Source of the DNA: RGIG7300 sp045133915
GTDB taxonomy: Bacteria; Bacillota; Clostridia; Oscillospirales; CAG-272
DNA length: 15,552 nt
Direction: 5' to 3'
Assembly: GCA_045133915.1 (NCBI GenBank)
Contig: JBGUUX010000078.1
Location: 1-15,552, forward strand
The translations under genes were made by a program, and so were the position numbers. Of the stretch, positions 1 through 7,216 are shown in pieces. A model generated the notes under the pieces. That model was not told the origin of the DNA. It searched no databases and saw only the letters and a program-made list of their open reading frames with translations. Position 1 is the first letter of the stretch. Each line of letters opens with the position of its first letter.

Positions 1-84
1 TATTTAATCAATATCTGTTGGTTGGTGAATTGAATAGAAATAATTAATTATTTCACATGTCCGACCGACTTTTTCGACAGTCTG
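1..84. other. Intergenic edge, no gene recognised
   Basis: This AT-rich stretch lies between the left window edge and the hairpin beyond the spoIIE stop. I find no plausible reading frame with a ribosome binding site and no tRNA or rRNA signature. It may be the 3' flank of a rightward gene that lies outside the window. Confidence 0.5.
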
Positions 85-112
85 AAACGGTTGTCCTTTT
101 GGACAACCGTTT
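85..112. terminator. Strong intrinsic terminator hairpin, possibly bidirectional
   Basis: A perfect 12-bp stem (AAACGGTTGTCC, 85-96, with GGACAACCGTTT, 101-112) closes on a TTTT loop. On the plus strand it continues into a T-rich tail (TTTT then AATTAT), the classical form for a rightward gene outside the window. On the minus strand it starts four bases after the spoIIE stop codon, but only three T follow the stem before CAGA. It therefore probably ends both the leftward spoIIE transcript and an unseen rightward one, and suits the plus strand better. Confidence 0.8.
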
Positions 113-116
113 TTAA

Positions 117-2483
117 TTATGCATTCCGAATTTTGACTATCCCCACCGTCATATCGTCTTTTTCGTCATTTCTGCGCTTTGCCTCCTCAAGTATCATTTC
201 GCAGACGTCGTCAAGTTGGGTGGTCGGCTTGACCGAGTTTGTCAGCATATCCGCGAGCCAAAGTCCGTCTTCAAAGGACTGGGAAATACCGTCGCTTACC
301 ATAACTATCAGATCCCCCTCCTCAAGGGCAAAGTTCACCTCTTCGGCATAGAGCTCCTTGGTTATTCCCACAGGCATGGTGTTGGAGGATATTTTAAATA
401 TGCTGGTCCCTCTCAGCACGTAGGAGGGCGCGGCACCGCTTTTGAGAAAGGATGCGTTACCCGAGAGCAGATCTATCTCCAAAAGATCGATGGTGGTAAA
501 GCTCTCTTGATTCTTCTGTCTTAAAAATGAGTTGAGCATCTTTATAGACTGCTCTTTTTTGTTGCCCGCGCGCAACATACGGTCAAGGTAAACGGTAGCA
601 AGTCGGGAGGTAAGAGCCGCTTCCCTGCCGCTTCCCATTCCGTCGCCAAGCAGAGCGTAAAAATAGTCCTCTCCGTTCTCAAAAAAGGAAATAGAGTCTC
701 CGTTTATCACCTCGTTTTCCTTTTGGTCGGTTGCTTTTGCAAACTCTGCCGAAAAGATACGGGCAGACTGCATGGTCATGGTTATATACCCCTTTTCCAC
801 CGAAAAATCCGGAGAGGTCAGGGGTACTCCCGTCACTCTTTCAAAGGAGCGACGTATCTCGTCAACGCCTAATTTTACACGGGCAAGATCCACGCCTCCC
901 GCAATTATCTGCTTTCGTCGTTTGCCGTAGACAGCCATGTTGGATGAAGTAAAGTTAAGATACCTCGCCGAGCCCTTAAGCTTGGCGGTAAGCTTTTCGT
1001 CCACCTCGTATTCCTTGGCGTTTTCCTTTATGGCATCCTCCAGAAGCGCTGACATAGCGGCATAATCTATGGCAAATATCTCCGCCTTGTCGCTCTTTAC
1101 CGCATCCTCCAGAACTCTTGCATAGCTTTTGTTGATATCCGAAAGAATTTCATCTATACGGGAACAGCGCTTGGTGAGATATTCGGGTATATTATCCTTT
1201 GTTGCCATCTCTCCCGAGTATATACGGGACGCCAGATTGGTCAGTACCCCCGCTGTATCCTCATACTGGGTATCCCAGCAGATGACCTTGCGGCTGCAGC
1301 TCTTGCAACCTTTCTCAAAGCAGTTTTTGCACCTGTCCCTCACTACCGAAAAATCCGGCCGTTTTTGAGCGTTTGACAGATCGTAAAAGGTCCTTGAAAG
1401 CGAGGTAAAGGCTGTCGCCATGGTCTTGAAGCGAATGGTGGCTCCCTCATCCTTTTTTTGCGCTACGGCAATACGGTCGGCATAGTTGTCGGGTAAGGTT
1501 CCGTTGCCGGAATAGAGTATGGGTCGGGGCAGTATATTAAGCCGTGCAAGAAGGGTGAATATAAGGGATGCGGCAAGCAGATCGGGAGCAAGGGCCTGAA
1601 GGGAGGAAAAGCCGTCCATATATACGCCGTATATTATTCCGCAGATAAGAGCCGCACCGGTTGCCGCAATCGTTCCCGTCTTCCAGAAAAGTCCGGATAT
1701 AAGTCCCGCCACCGAAAAGAGGGGCGCATAAAAAACGTTATATGCCAAGCCTGCTATCAGACCCGCAACGCCGCCGCGGAGCATACCGCATTCCTTTGAG
1801 ATATAGAGAGCTATACCAAAGGCTATTATTGCCGATACCGAAAAGCCAAAGACAGTTACCTCTCTTACCGAAAAGACACAGCTTGCCATAAGCGCCGCCA
1901 TGCCAAGGTCGTGATACGAGGTAAAGCGGTGGTTTTTTTCAAACACTCCGTAATAAAGAAGGGTAAGAGCGACGGCGACGACCATACCGATAACAGTACC
2001 GAAGAGATCGTACCACAAAAAGCCGCCGGAAATGCATCTGTACACACCCATCATAAACATCATCACCGTAGCGGTCAAAGACCGATAGGATACAGGCTCG
2101 GCAAAGAGGGGACTTTTTTTCTTTTCTAAAAGACAGTAGGAGATAATGAACCGAAGAAGTATACCCATACTGTACATGAGGAAAAAGGGTATTGCCAGCC
2201 CCACCGAAAAGAGAGAGCTTGTGATAAGCCCTATGTAGATAAAGGGAGTGTATCTGCCTGCGGCAGAGAGCAATGCCGCGCCAAAGGGAGAAGCGGAAAA
2301 GAAGATCTCGCTTCTGCCGAGAAAGAATGCAATGACTCCCAGTCCCAACCCCTTAGAGGCAAAGTTAAGCCGTCTGAGTATATCCTCTTTGGGGGCAGAG
2401 GGGTCAAGGGTCATATAGACCGAAAAGAAGTTTTTGAGCTTATCAAGGAAGTTGTCCCTGAAACCTTTTAATTTGTTATCCAT
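117..2483 (-). CDS. spoIIE: Stage II sporulation protein E (membrane PP2C phosphatase)
   Basis: This 788-aa protein matches SpoIIE, the sporulation membrane phosphatase that dephosphorylates SpoIIAA and so releases sigma-F in the forespore; it also acts at the polar septum. Residues about 47-315 are a run of hydrophobic segments, the usual multi-pass N-terminal domain. A central region (about 316-560) carries a cysteine cluster (C385, C388, C393, C396, C402 followed by W403). The C-terminal PP2C domain shows the metal-binding motifs DGMGSG (614-619), SDG (730-732) and DDMT (776-779). Length is close to the roughly 830 aa of B. subtilis SpoIIE. I chose the ATG at 2483. An upstream in-frame GTG at 2522 is possible, but a likely promoter -10 box (2512-2517) would then lie inside the gene. 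The Shine-Dalgarno AAGGA (2496-2500) is 12 nt from the ATG, which is rather long. The gene is monocistronic and divergent from glyA. Confidence 0.95.
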   Translation of the reverse strand: MDNKLKGFRDNFLDKLKNFFSVYMTLDPSAPKEDILRRLNFASKGLGLGVIAFFLGRSEIFFSASPFGAALLSAAGRYTPFIYIGLITSSLFSVGLAIPFFLMYSMGILLRFIISYCLLEKKKSPLFAEPVSYRSLTATVMMFMMGVYRCISGGFLWYDLFGTVIGMVVAVALTLLYYGVFEKNHRFTSYHDLGMAALMASCVFSVREVTVFGFSVSAIIAFGIALYISKECGMLRGGVAGLIAGLAYNVFYAPLFSVAGLISGLFWKTGTIAATGAALICGIIYGVYMDGFSSLQALAPDLLAASLIFTLLARLNILPRPILYSGNGTLPDNYADRIAVAQKKDEGATIRFKTMATAFTSLSRTFYDLSNAQKRPDFSVVRDRCKNCFEKGCKSCSRKVICWDTQYEDTAGVLTNLASRIYSGEMATKDNIPEYLTKRCSRIDEILSDINKSYARVLEDAVKSDKAEIFAIDYAAMSALLEDAIKENAKEYEVDEKLTAKLKGSARYLNFTSSNMAVYGKRRKQIIAGGVDLARVKLGVDEIRRSFERVTGVPLTSPDFSVEKGYITMTMQSARIFSAEFAKATDQKENEVINGDSISFFENGEDYFYALLGDGMGSGREAALTSRLATVYLDRMLRAGNKKEQSIKMLNSFLRQKNQESFTTIDLLEIDLLSGNASFLKSGAAPSYVLRGTSIFKISSNTMPVGITKELYAEEVNFALEEGDLIVMVSDGISQSFEDGLWLADMLTNSVKPTTQLDDVCEMILEEAKRRNDEKDDMTVGIVKIRNA

Positions 2484-2511
2484 TGTTTTTACCCGTCCTT
2501 TTTTTGATTTA

Positions 2512-2544
2512 ATTATACGCACAAGTCCCTTAGTTCCGTGTCAG
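2512..2544 (-). promoter_or_regulatory. Probable spoIIE promoter with 21-bp spacer
   Basis: Read on the minus strand, CTGACA (2539-2544) is followed after 21 bp by a perfect TATAAT (2512-2517). In B. subtilis the Spo0A-activated spoIIE and spoIIG promoters are known for -35-like and -10 boxes set about 21-22 bp apart rather than 17. I did not find a convincing 0A box overlapping it, so Spo0A control is an inference. Transcription would begin about 20 nt before the ATG at 2483. Confidence 0.45.
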
Positions 2545-2687
2545 TTTGGGGATAGATAATAATAGATCTTTTGGGTGGGAAATCGGTGTTTTTGCTATGA
2601 CCCTGACTAAAAGCATAAGGAAATAATTAAAAGGGATTTTTACTGTATTTTTATGTAGAAAGAATATTGAAATTTTGCGCTAAATGC

Positions 2688-2716
2688 TTGATTAATACGC
2701 GACTTTAATATATAAT
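2688..2716 (+). promoter_or_regulatory. Sigma-A-type promoter of glyA
   Basis: TTGATT (2688-2693) and a perfect TATAAT (2711-2716) are separated by exactly 17 bp in an AT-rich context. The implied leader to the glyA ATG is only about 30 nt, too short for a riboswitch. The other 150 bp of the spoIIE-glyA gap shows nothing further that I recognise. Confidence 0.8.
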
Positions 2717-2755
2717 GTAAGATAGAAAAATATTTGCAATGGGAGTTATAAGATA

Positions 2756-4003
2756 ATGATCAAAGAAAATATGGACTTTATTGCCTCGTTTGATCCCGAG
2801 GTAGCAGATTCGATCAAAGCAGAATATCAGAGAGCTCAGAGAGGTATCGAGCTTATCGCATCCGAGAACGTGGTTTCTCCTGCGGTTCTTGCAACCTTAG
2901 GAACTACCCTTACCAACAAATATGCAGAGGGCTATCCCTCAAAGAGATATTACGGCGGCTGCGAGTGCGTTGACGTAACAGAGAACATTGCCCGTGAGCG
3001 CGCAAAGAAGCTCTTCGGCGCAGAGCACGCCAACGTTCAGCCCCACAGCGGCGCTCAGGCTAATCTTGCAGTTTATTTTGCCCTTTGCAATCCCGGTGAC
3101 ACCATCCTTGGTATGAACCTTGCTCACGGCGGTCACCTTACCCACGGAAGCCCCGTAAACCTTTCGGGTAAATACTACAACTTCGTTCCCTACGGCGTTT
3201 CTGACGGGGACCAGAAGATAGATTACGATGCACTTGAGGCAAAGGCGATCGAATGTCAGCCCAAGCTTATCGTTGCAGGCGCATCTGCATACCCCAGAAT
3301 TATAGATTTCAAGCGCATTTCCGAAATAGCTAAGAAGGTAAATGCATACTTTATGGTAGATATGGCTCATATCGCAGGTCTTGTTGCGGCAGGCGTACAC
3401 CCCAACCCCTGCGAACATGCAGACATCGTTACCACAACCACACATAAGACCCTTCGCGGTCCCAGAGGCGGTATGATCCTCTGTCGTGAGGAACTTGCCA
3501 AGGCTATAGACAAGGCTATATTCCCCGGCACACAGGGCGGTCCCCTTATGCACGTTATCGCCGCAAAGGCAGTTTGCTTTGGCGAAGCACTCAAGCCCGA
3601 GTTCAAGGCTTACGGTGAGCAGGTAGTTAAGAACGCTGCTGCTCTGGCAGAGGCTCTTAAGGAAGAGGGCTTTAACATGGTATCCGGCGGTACCGATAAC
3701 CATCTTATCCTCCTTGACCTCAGAAACTTTGGCATTACAGGTAAAGACTTTGAGAAAAAGCTTGACGAGGTATACATCACCGTTAACAAAAACTCTATCC
3801 CCGACGATCCCGAGTCTCCCTTTGTTACCAGCGGTATCCGCGTAGGTACTCCCGCAGTTACTTCGAGAGGCTTCAAGGAAGAGGATATGAAGGTCATAGC
3901 TCATATGTTCAAGCTTGCCGCAACCGACTTTGACAACTCCGCAGACCTTATCAGAGCAGAGATCACCAAGCTCTGCGAAAAGTACCCCCTTTACGAAGGT
4001 TGA
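2756..4003 (+). CDS. glyA: Serine hydroxymethyltransferase
   Basis: This 415-aa PLP enzyme interconverts serine plus tetrahydrofolate with glycine plus 5,10-methylene-tetrahydrofolate in the cytosol, the main source of one-carbon units. The family signature is intact: ELIASEN (32-38), the YAEGYPSKRYYGGCE block (56-70), VDMAHIAG (201-208), and TTTTHKTLRGPRGG with K231 as the PLP lysine. Length is typical for bacterial GlyA. The start is supported by GGGAG (2741-2745), 10 nt upstream, and by the promoter just before it. The next gene is 229 bp away across repeats, so glyA is probably transcribed alone. Its stop codon and last two codons lie inside an 18-bp inverted repeat. Confidence 0.98.
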   Translation: MIKENMDFIASFDPEVADSIKAEYQRAQRGIELIASENVVSPAVLATLGTTLTNKYAEGYPSKRYYGGCECVDVTENIARERAKKLFGAEHANVQPHSGAQANLAVYFALCNPGDTILGMNLAHGGHLTHGSPVNLSGKYYNFVPYGVSDGDQKIDYDALEAKAIECQPKLIVAGASAYPRIIDFKRISEIAKKVNAYFMVDMAHIAGLVAAGVHPNPCEHADIVTTTTHKTLRGPRGGMILCREELAKAIDKAIFPGTQGGPLMHVIAAKAVCFGEALKPEFKAYGEQVVKNAAALAEALKEEGFNMVSGGTDNHLILLDLRNFGITGKDFEKKLDEVYITVNKNSIPDDPESPFVTSGIRVGTPAVTSRGFKEEDMKVIAHMFKLAATDFDNSADLIRAEITKLCEKYPLYEG

Positions 4004-4034
4004 TGCCTTCGTTAGACGAAGGCATCAACCTTCG
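3994..4034. repeat. 18-bp perfect inverted repeat spanning the glyA stop
   Basis: The left arm CGAAGGTTGATGCCTTCG (3994-4011) includes the final glyA codons and the TGA. The right arm CGAAGGCATCAACCTTCG (4017-4034) is its exact reverse complement, with a 5-nt TTAGA loop. It would form a very stable mRNA hairpin, but the downstream sequence is purine-rich (CAGATAAGAG) with no T-run, so it is not a standard intrinsic terminator. It could protect the 3' end of the message or be one unit of a repeat family. Confidence 0.85.
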
Positions 4035-4035
4035 C

Positions 4036-4070
4036 AGATAAGAGATAAGAGATAAAAGATAAGAGAAAAG
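4036..4070. repeat. Five tandem 7-bp units, consensus AGATAAG
   Basis: Five adjoining heptamers begin at 4036, 4043, 4050, 4057 and 4064. Three are AGATAAG, one is AGATAAA and one is AGAAAAG. The tract starts one base after the glyA inverted repeat and ends just before the next hairpin. No coding or regulatory role is evident. Confidence 0.8.
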
Positions 4071-4073
4071 GAA

Positions 4074-4096
4074 GATTTCTGCCTCTGGCAGAAATC
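4074..4096. repeat. 10-bp perfect hairpin with TCT loop
   Basis: GATTTCTGCC (4074-4083) and GGCAGAAATC (4087-4096) are perfect reverse complements separated by three bases. No T-run follows (CGACC comes next), so it does not resemble a terminator. It is the second of four tight hairpins between glyA and metAA. Confidence 0.75.
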
Positions 4097-4109
4097 GACC
4101 TTAACTTTT

Positions 4110-4216
4110 CACTCTTCACTCTTCACTTTTGCGACAACTTGCCTATGGCAAGTTCCTTGCATAATTCCACCAACCGTATCAAAGATACGGGGTGTCATTG
4201 ATCACTCTTCACTTTT
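4110..4216. repeat. CACTCTT/CACTTTT heptamers flanking two hairpins before metAA
   Basis: CACTCTT occurs twice and CACTTTT once in tandem at 4110-4130. The two-unit block CACTCTT-CACTTTT returns exactly at 4203-4216, just before the metAA ribosome binding site. Between them lie two tight hairpins: AACTTGCC/GGCAAGTT (4136-4143 and 4147-4154, loop TAT) and CCGTATC/GATACGG (4174-4180 and 4184-4190, loop AAA). I see no SAM riboswitch, T-box or convincing promoter here; metAA must be transcribed from an unrecognised promoter in this region or by readthrough from glyA. Confidence 0.7.
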
Positions 4217-4232
4217 TCCGGAGGAAAAAACT

Positions 4233-5150
4233 ATGCCTATTAAGATCCCCCAGGGCCTTCCTGCAGGACAGGTTCTTGAAAACGAAAATATATTCGTAAT
4301 GGACCAGTTCCGTGCAGAGCATCAGGACATCCGACCCTTAAAGATCGCCATACTCAACCTGATGCCTACAAAGGAGGCAACCGAGACTCAGCTTATACGT
4401 CTTCTGTCCAACACGTCCCTGCAGATCGACCTTACTCTGCTTTCCACCGCTACCCACAAGCCCAAGCACACCTCCGCCGAGCATATGAACGCTTTCTACA
4501 AGAGCTATTACGACGTAAAGAACGAAAAGTTCGACGGTCTCATCATAACCGGTGCGCCCGTTGAGGATATGGCGTTTGAAGAGGTAGACTACTGGCCCGA
4601 GATGGTAGATATACTTGAATGGGCAAAGACCCACGTATATTCGGTAATGAATATCTGCTGGGCGGCTCAGGCGGCGCTTTACTATTACTACGGTATACCC
4701 AAATATCCTCTTGATAAAAAGATGTTCGGCGTGTTCCCCCATACGGTAAGACTCCCCAGACATCCTCTGGTTCGTGGCTTTGATCAGGAGTTTCTTGCTC
4801 CCCACAGCCGTCACACCGAGGTTCTTTCCTCGGATATCAAAAAGGTTCCCGAGCTTATGCTCCTGTCCGAGTCTCCCATGGCAGGCGCATACCTTGCGGT
4901 GACCTCCGACTGCAGAAGGGTATTTATTACAGGACACTGCGAGTACGACTATGATACTCTGTCAAAGGAATATTTCCGTGACGTCAACAAGGGTCTGCCT
5001 ATAGAAAAACCCTTTAACTATTTCCCTTCGGACGATCCCACAAAGATCCCCCTTAACAGATGGCGCTCCCATGCCAATCTGCTTTTCTCCAACTGGCTGA
5101 ACTACTGCATCTATCAGCCTACCCCCTTTGATCTTAACGACATTAAGTGA
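4233..5150 (+). CDS. metAA: Homoserine O-acetyltransferase (MetA family)
   Basis: This 305-aa cytosolic enzyme acylates homoserine, the first committed step of methionine synthesis. It aligns along its length with MetA/MetAA: ILNLMPTKEATETQ (40-53), GLIITGAPVE (102-111), MNICWAAQAALYYYYGIPK (139-157), APHSRHTEV (189-197), TGHCEYD (233-239) and WRSHANLLFSNWLNY (277-291). The expected catalytic residues are C142, H235 and E237. Residue 111 is glutamate; published work on the B. cereus enzyme links Glu at this position to acetyl-CoA use and Gly, as in E. coli MetA, to succinyl-CoA. I therefore call it an acetyltransferase despite the common 'succinyltransferase' label. The Shine-Dalgarno GGAGG (4220-4224) lies 8 nt before the ATG. 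The kinase gene starts 7 bp downstream, suggesting a shared transcript. Confidence 0.93.
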   Translation: MPIKIPQGLPAGQVLENENIFVMDQFRAEHQDIRPLKIAILNLMPTKEATETQLIRLLSNTSLQIDLTLLSTATHKPKHTSAEHMNAFYKSYYDVKNEKFDGLIITGAPVEDMAFEEVDYWPEMVDILEWAKTHVYSVMNICWAAQAALYYYYGIPKYPLDKKMFGVFPHTVRLPRHPLVRGFDQEFLAPHSRHTEVLSSDIKKVPELMLLSESPMAGAYLAVTSDCRRVFITGHCEYDYDTLSKEYFRDVNKGLPIEKPFNYFPSDDPTKIPLNRWRSHANLLFSNWLNYCIYQPTPFDLNDIK

Positions 5151-5157
5151 GGCTATT

Positions 5158-6432
5158 ATGAATACAAAAGAACTTATAACATCAATAAACGCAGGCGAAC
5201 TGGACAGCCGTTTTGCTTCCCTTTACGGCGAAGCAAAGGTAGAACTCCAGAGAGAGCGCTATGTTGAAGCTATTACCGAATTTGAAAAACTTTACGGTGA
5301 GTGTGAGGTATCCCTCTTCTCTGTTCCCGGCAGAAGCGAGATCTCCGGTAACCACACCGACCACAACAGAGGCAGAGTAATAGCGGCCTCCATCGACCTT
5401 GATATCATTGCCGTTGCCGCAAAGCGTGACGACGCTATGATAAGCGTTACCTCAAAGGGCTTTACCCCCGATAACGTAAATATAAACTCCCTTGTTCCCG
5501 ACAAAAGAGATTTCGGTAAGTCCAACGCCCTTATCGCAGGTGTTGCAGACGGCTTTGTAAAGTCGGGCTACAAGATCGGCGGCTATAACGCTTATACCAC
5601 CTCAAACGTATTCAAGGGCTCGGGACTTTCCTCCTCTGCCGCATTTGAGGTTATGATCGGTAACATACTTAATCATTTCTACAACGACGGTGTCGTTAAG
5701 AGCCCCCGTATCGCACAGATAGCTCAGTATGCCGAGAACGTATTCTTTGGCAAGCCCTGCGGTCTTATGGACCAGATGGCTTGTGCGGTAGGCGGCTTTA
5801 TCACCATCGACTTTGCAGACAAAGACGATCCCAAGATCGCCGCTCCCGACTTTGACCTTACCGCTCACGGCTACAGCCTTTGCATTATCAACACAGGCGG
5901 AAACCACACCGACCTGACCGACGATTATGCAGCTATCCCCGCTGAGATGAAGGCGGTTGCAGGTTACTTTGGCAGAGACGTGCTGGGGGACATCACCGAC
6001 ACAGAGGTTATCGAGAACATTCCCGTGCTCCGTGAGAAGTTCGGTGACCGTGCAGTACTTCGTGCCCTCCACTTTATCGACGAAAACAAGCGTGTTGACG
6101 CTCAGGTTGCTTGTCTTGCAGAAAACGACCTTGAAGGCTTCTTTAGCGGCGTTATGGCTTCGGGTGACAGTAGCTTCAAACTGCTTCAGAACATCTTTGC
6201 CACAAAGAACGTAGCAGAACAGGGTCTTACCCTTGCTCTTGAGATGACCAAGAGAGCTCTCAGCGGCAAGAAGGCTGCTTGGCGTGTCCACGGCGGCGGC
6301 TTTGCAGGTACTATACAGGCATTTGTTCCCAACTGCGAGGTAGAGGCATATAAGACTTACATAGAAAAGGTATTCGGCGAGGGTAACTGCCATATCCTTA
6401 TGGTTCGCCGTGAGGGAGCTATCAAAGTATAA
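5158..6432 (+). CDS. galK: Galactokinase-family GHMP sugar kinase
   Basis: This 424-aa protein has the GHMP-kinase layout of galactokinase, which phosphorylates C1 of galactose with ATP in the Leloir pathway. The N-terminal substrate motif reads PGRSEISGNHTDHNRG (57-72). Motif 2, GSGLSSSAA (154-162), is the ATP loop. CGLMDQ (201-206) contains the expected catalytic Asp D205, and R59 is the partner Arg. Motif 3 is HGGGFAG (378-384). The usual signature is GRVNLIGEHTDYN, so three positions that shape the sugar site differ: VN is SE, the Glu is N65 and the Tyr is H69. Galactose is thus the best family guess but not certain. I chose ATG 5158, preceded by GAGG (5149-5152, 5-nt spacing) that overlaps the metAA stop; a TTG at 5128 inside metAA is less likely. 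No other galactose gene is nearby. Confidence 0.8.
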   Translation: MNTKELITSINAGELDSRFASLYGEAKVELQRERYVEAITEFEKLYGECEVSLFSVPGRSEISGNHTDHNRGRVIAASIDLDIIAVAAKRDDAMISVTSKGFTPDNVNINSLVPDKRDFGKSNALIAGVADGFVKSGYKIGGYNAYTTSNVFKGSGLSSSAAFEVMIGNILNHFYNDGVVKSPRIAQIAQYAENVFFGKPCGLMDQMACAVGGFITIDFADKDDPKIAAPDFDLTAHGYSLCIINTGGNHTDLTDDYAAIPAEMKAVAGYFGRDVLGDITDTEVIENIPVLREKFGDRAVLRALHFIDENKRVDAQVACLAENDLEGFFSGVMASGDSSFKLLQNIFATKNVAEQGLTLALEMTKRALSGKKAAWRVHGGGFAGTIQAFVPNCEVEAYKTYIEKVFGEGNCHILMVRREGAIKV

Positions 6433-6434
6433 CC

Positions 6435-7211
6435 GTGAACAATAACTTTGAGGTCTATACCCTTTTTTCCAGCTCCAAGGGTAACTCGGTATATATAAGG
6501 GCGGGTCATACCCGCCTTCTTATAGATATAGGCAGATCCCGTAAGGCGATCAACGATGCTCTTATAAGCGTTGGCAGCTGTCTTGCGGAGATAGACGCTA
6601 TATTTATAACCCACGCCCACAGCGATCATACTCTGGGTCTTGCCGCTATCGCCGCAAAAGATTGGACCCCCATACATGCTACAAGGCAGACGGCAGAGCA
6701 GTTGTTTTGCAAGTGCGCCGAGGAGAGGCTGACTATACACAACGAGCGCTTTTGCACAGAGATAGGAGACGTCAGCATCCGTTCCTTCGTTACTCCCCAC
6801 GACAGTCACGGAAGTGTGGGCTACGTGGTGGACTACAAGGGCAGCTACCGCTTTGGTCTCTGTACCGACACCGGTTGCATATCCAAAGAAATGGCAGAAG
6901 AGCTTATCCACTGTGACGGTGTGCTGATAGAAGCAAACTATGACGAAGATATGCTCCAAAAGGGACCTTATCCCTATTATCTCAAGCAGCGTATACTTGC
7001 TAACACAGGACATCTGTCCAACACTAAGGCGGCTCAGCTATGCTGCATACTTGCAAAGGCGGGAGTGAAAAAAATAATGCTCGGACATATCTCCCCCGAG
7101 AACAACCTGCCCGAGCTGGCTCTTAAGGGCTGTTGTAAGGAATTGCTTGAAAAGGGCTACAACGATATTGATATTACCGTGGCGGACAGATACCGCCCCA
7201 CCCGATTTTAA
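6435..7211 (+). CDS. walJ: WalJ/YycJ-type metallo-beta-lactamase fold hydrolase
   Basis: This 258-aa cytosolic protein has no signal peptide. It opens with the YycJ-like stretch FSSSKGNSVYI (11-21) and LLIDIG (28-33). Metal ligands are recognisable: HAHSDH (60-65), H122, D145 in TDTG, H193 in TGHLSN and H218 in GHIS. WalJ homologues in Bacillota often accompany the WalRK two-component system and are linked to cell-wall and DNA-repair phenotypes, with poorly defined substrates (a nuclease activity has been proposed). Here walRK is absent, but rlmH follows, as near the B. subtilis walJ. The start is a GTG only 2 bp after the galactokinase stop. No Shine-Dalgarno is well placed, so translation is probably coupled to the gene before it. 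Family assignment is firm; function is only inferred. Confidence 0.85.
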   Translation: MNNNFEVYTLFSSSKGNSVYIRAGHTRLLIDIGRSRKAINDALISVGSCLAEIDAIFITHAHSDHTLGLAAIAAKDWTPIHATRQTAEQLFCKCAEERLTIHNERFCTEIGDVSIRSFVTPHDSHGSVGYVVDYKGSYRFGLCTDTGCISKEMAEELIHCDGVLIEANYDEDMLQKGPYPYYLKQRILANTGHLSNTKAAQLCCILAKAGVKKIMLGHISPENNLPELALKGCCKELLEKGYNDIDITVADRYRPTRF

Positions 7212-7216
7212 AATAC

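Noticed and set aside
73..79. TTCGACA, the exact reverse complement of the Spo0A core box TGTCGAA
   Set aside because: It lies downstream of spoIIE, not at its promoter, and a single 7-bp match is expected by chance.
2939..3904. Long antisense open frame (321 codons) opposite glyA
   Set aside because: It is a shadow of the strongly supported glyA, rich in Cys/Gly/Val with no family resemblance and no credible ribosome binding site.
4129..4165. TTGCGA ... CATAAT as a metAA promoter
   Set aside because: The boxes are 25 bp apart and a stable hairpin lies in the spacer, so it is not a plausible sigma-A promoter.
4036..4216. CRISPR array
   Set aside because: The repeats are 7 bp, tandem or irregularly placed, with no 25-40 bp repeat/spacer periodicity and no cas genes.
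4035..4232. SAM riboswitch or T-box upstream of metAA
   Set aside because: The region consists of simple repeats and isolated tight hairpins; none of the conserved core sequence of those leaders, and no terminator before the ribosome binding site, is visible.
5602..6393. Long antisense open frame (263 codons) opposite the galactokinase-family gene
   Set aside because: It arises from the codon bias of the real gene; no domain, start signal or promoter supports it. The same applies to antisense frames opposite metAA, walJ, the WG-repeat gene, mnmG and the LRR gene.
6904..6912. DnaA-box-like TTATCCACT
   Set aside because: It is a single 8-of-9 match inside walJ coding sequence with no cluster of boxes, so it is not evidence for an origin.
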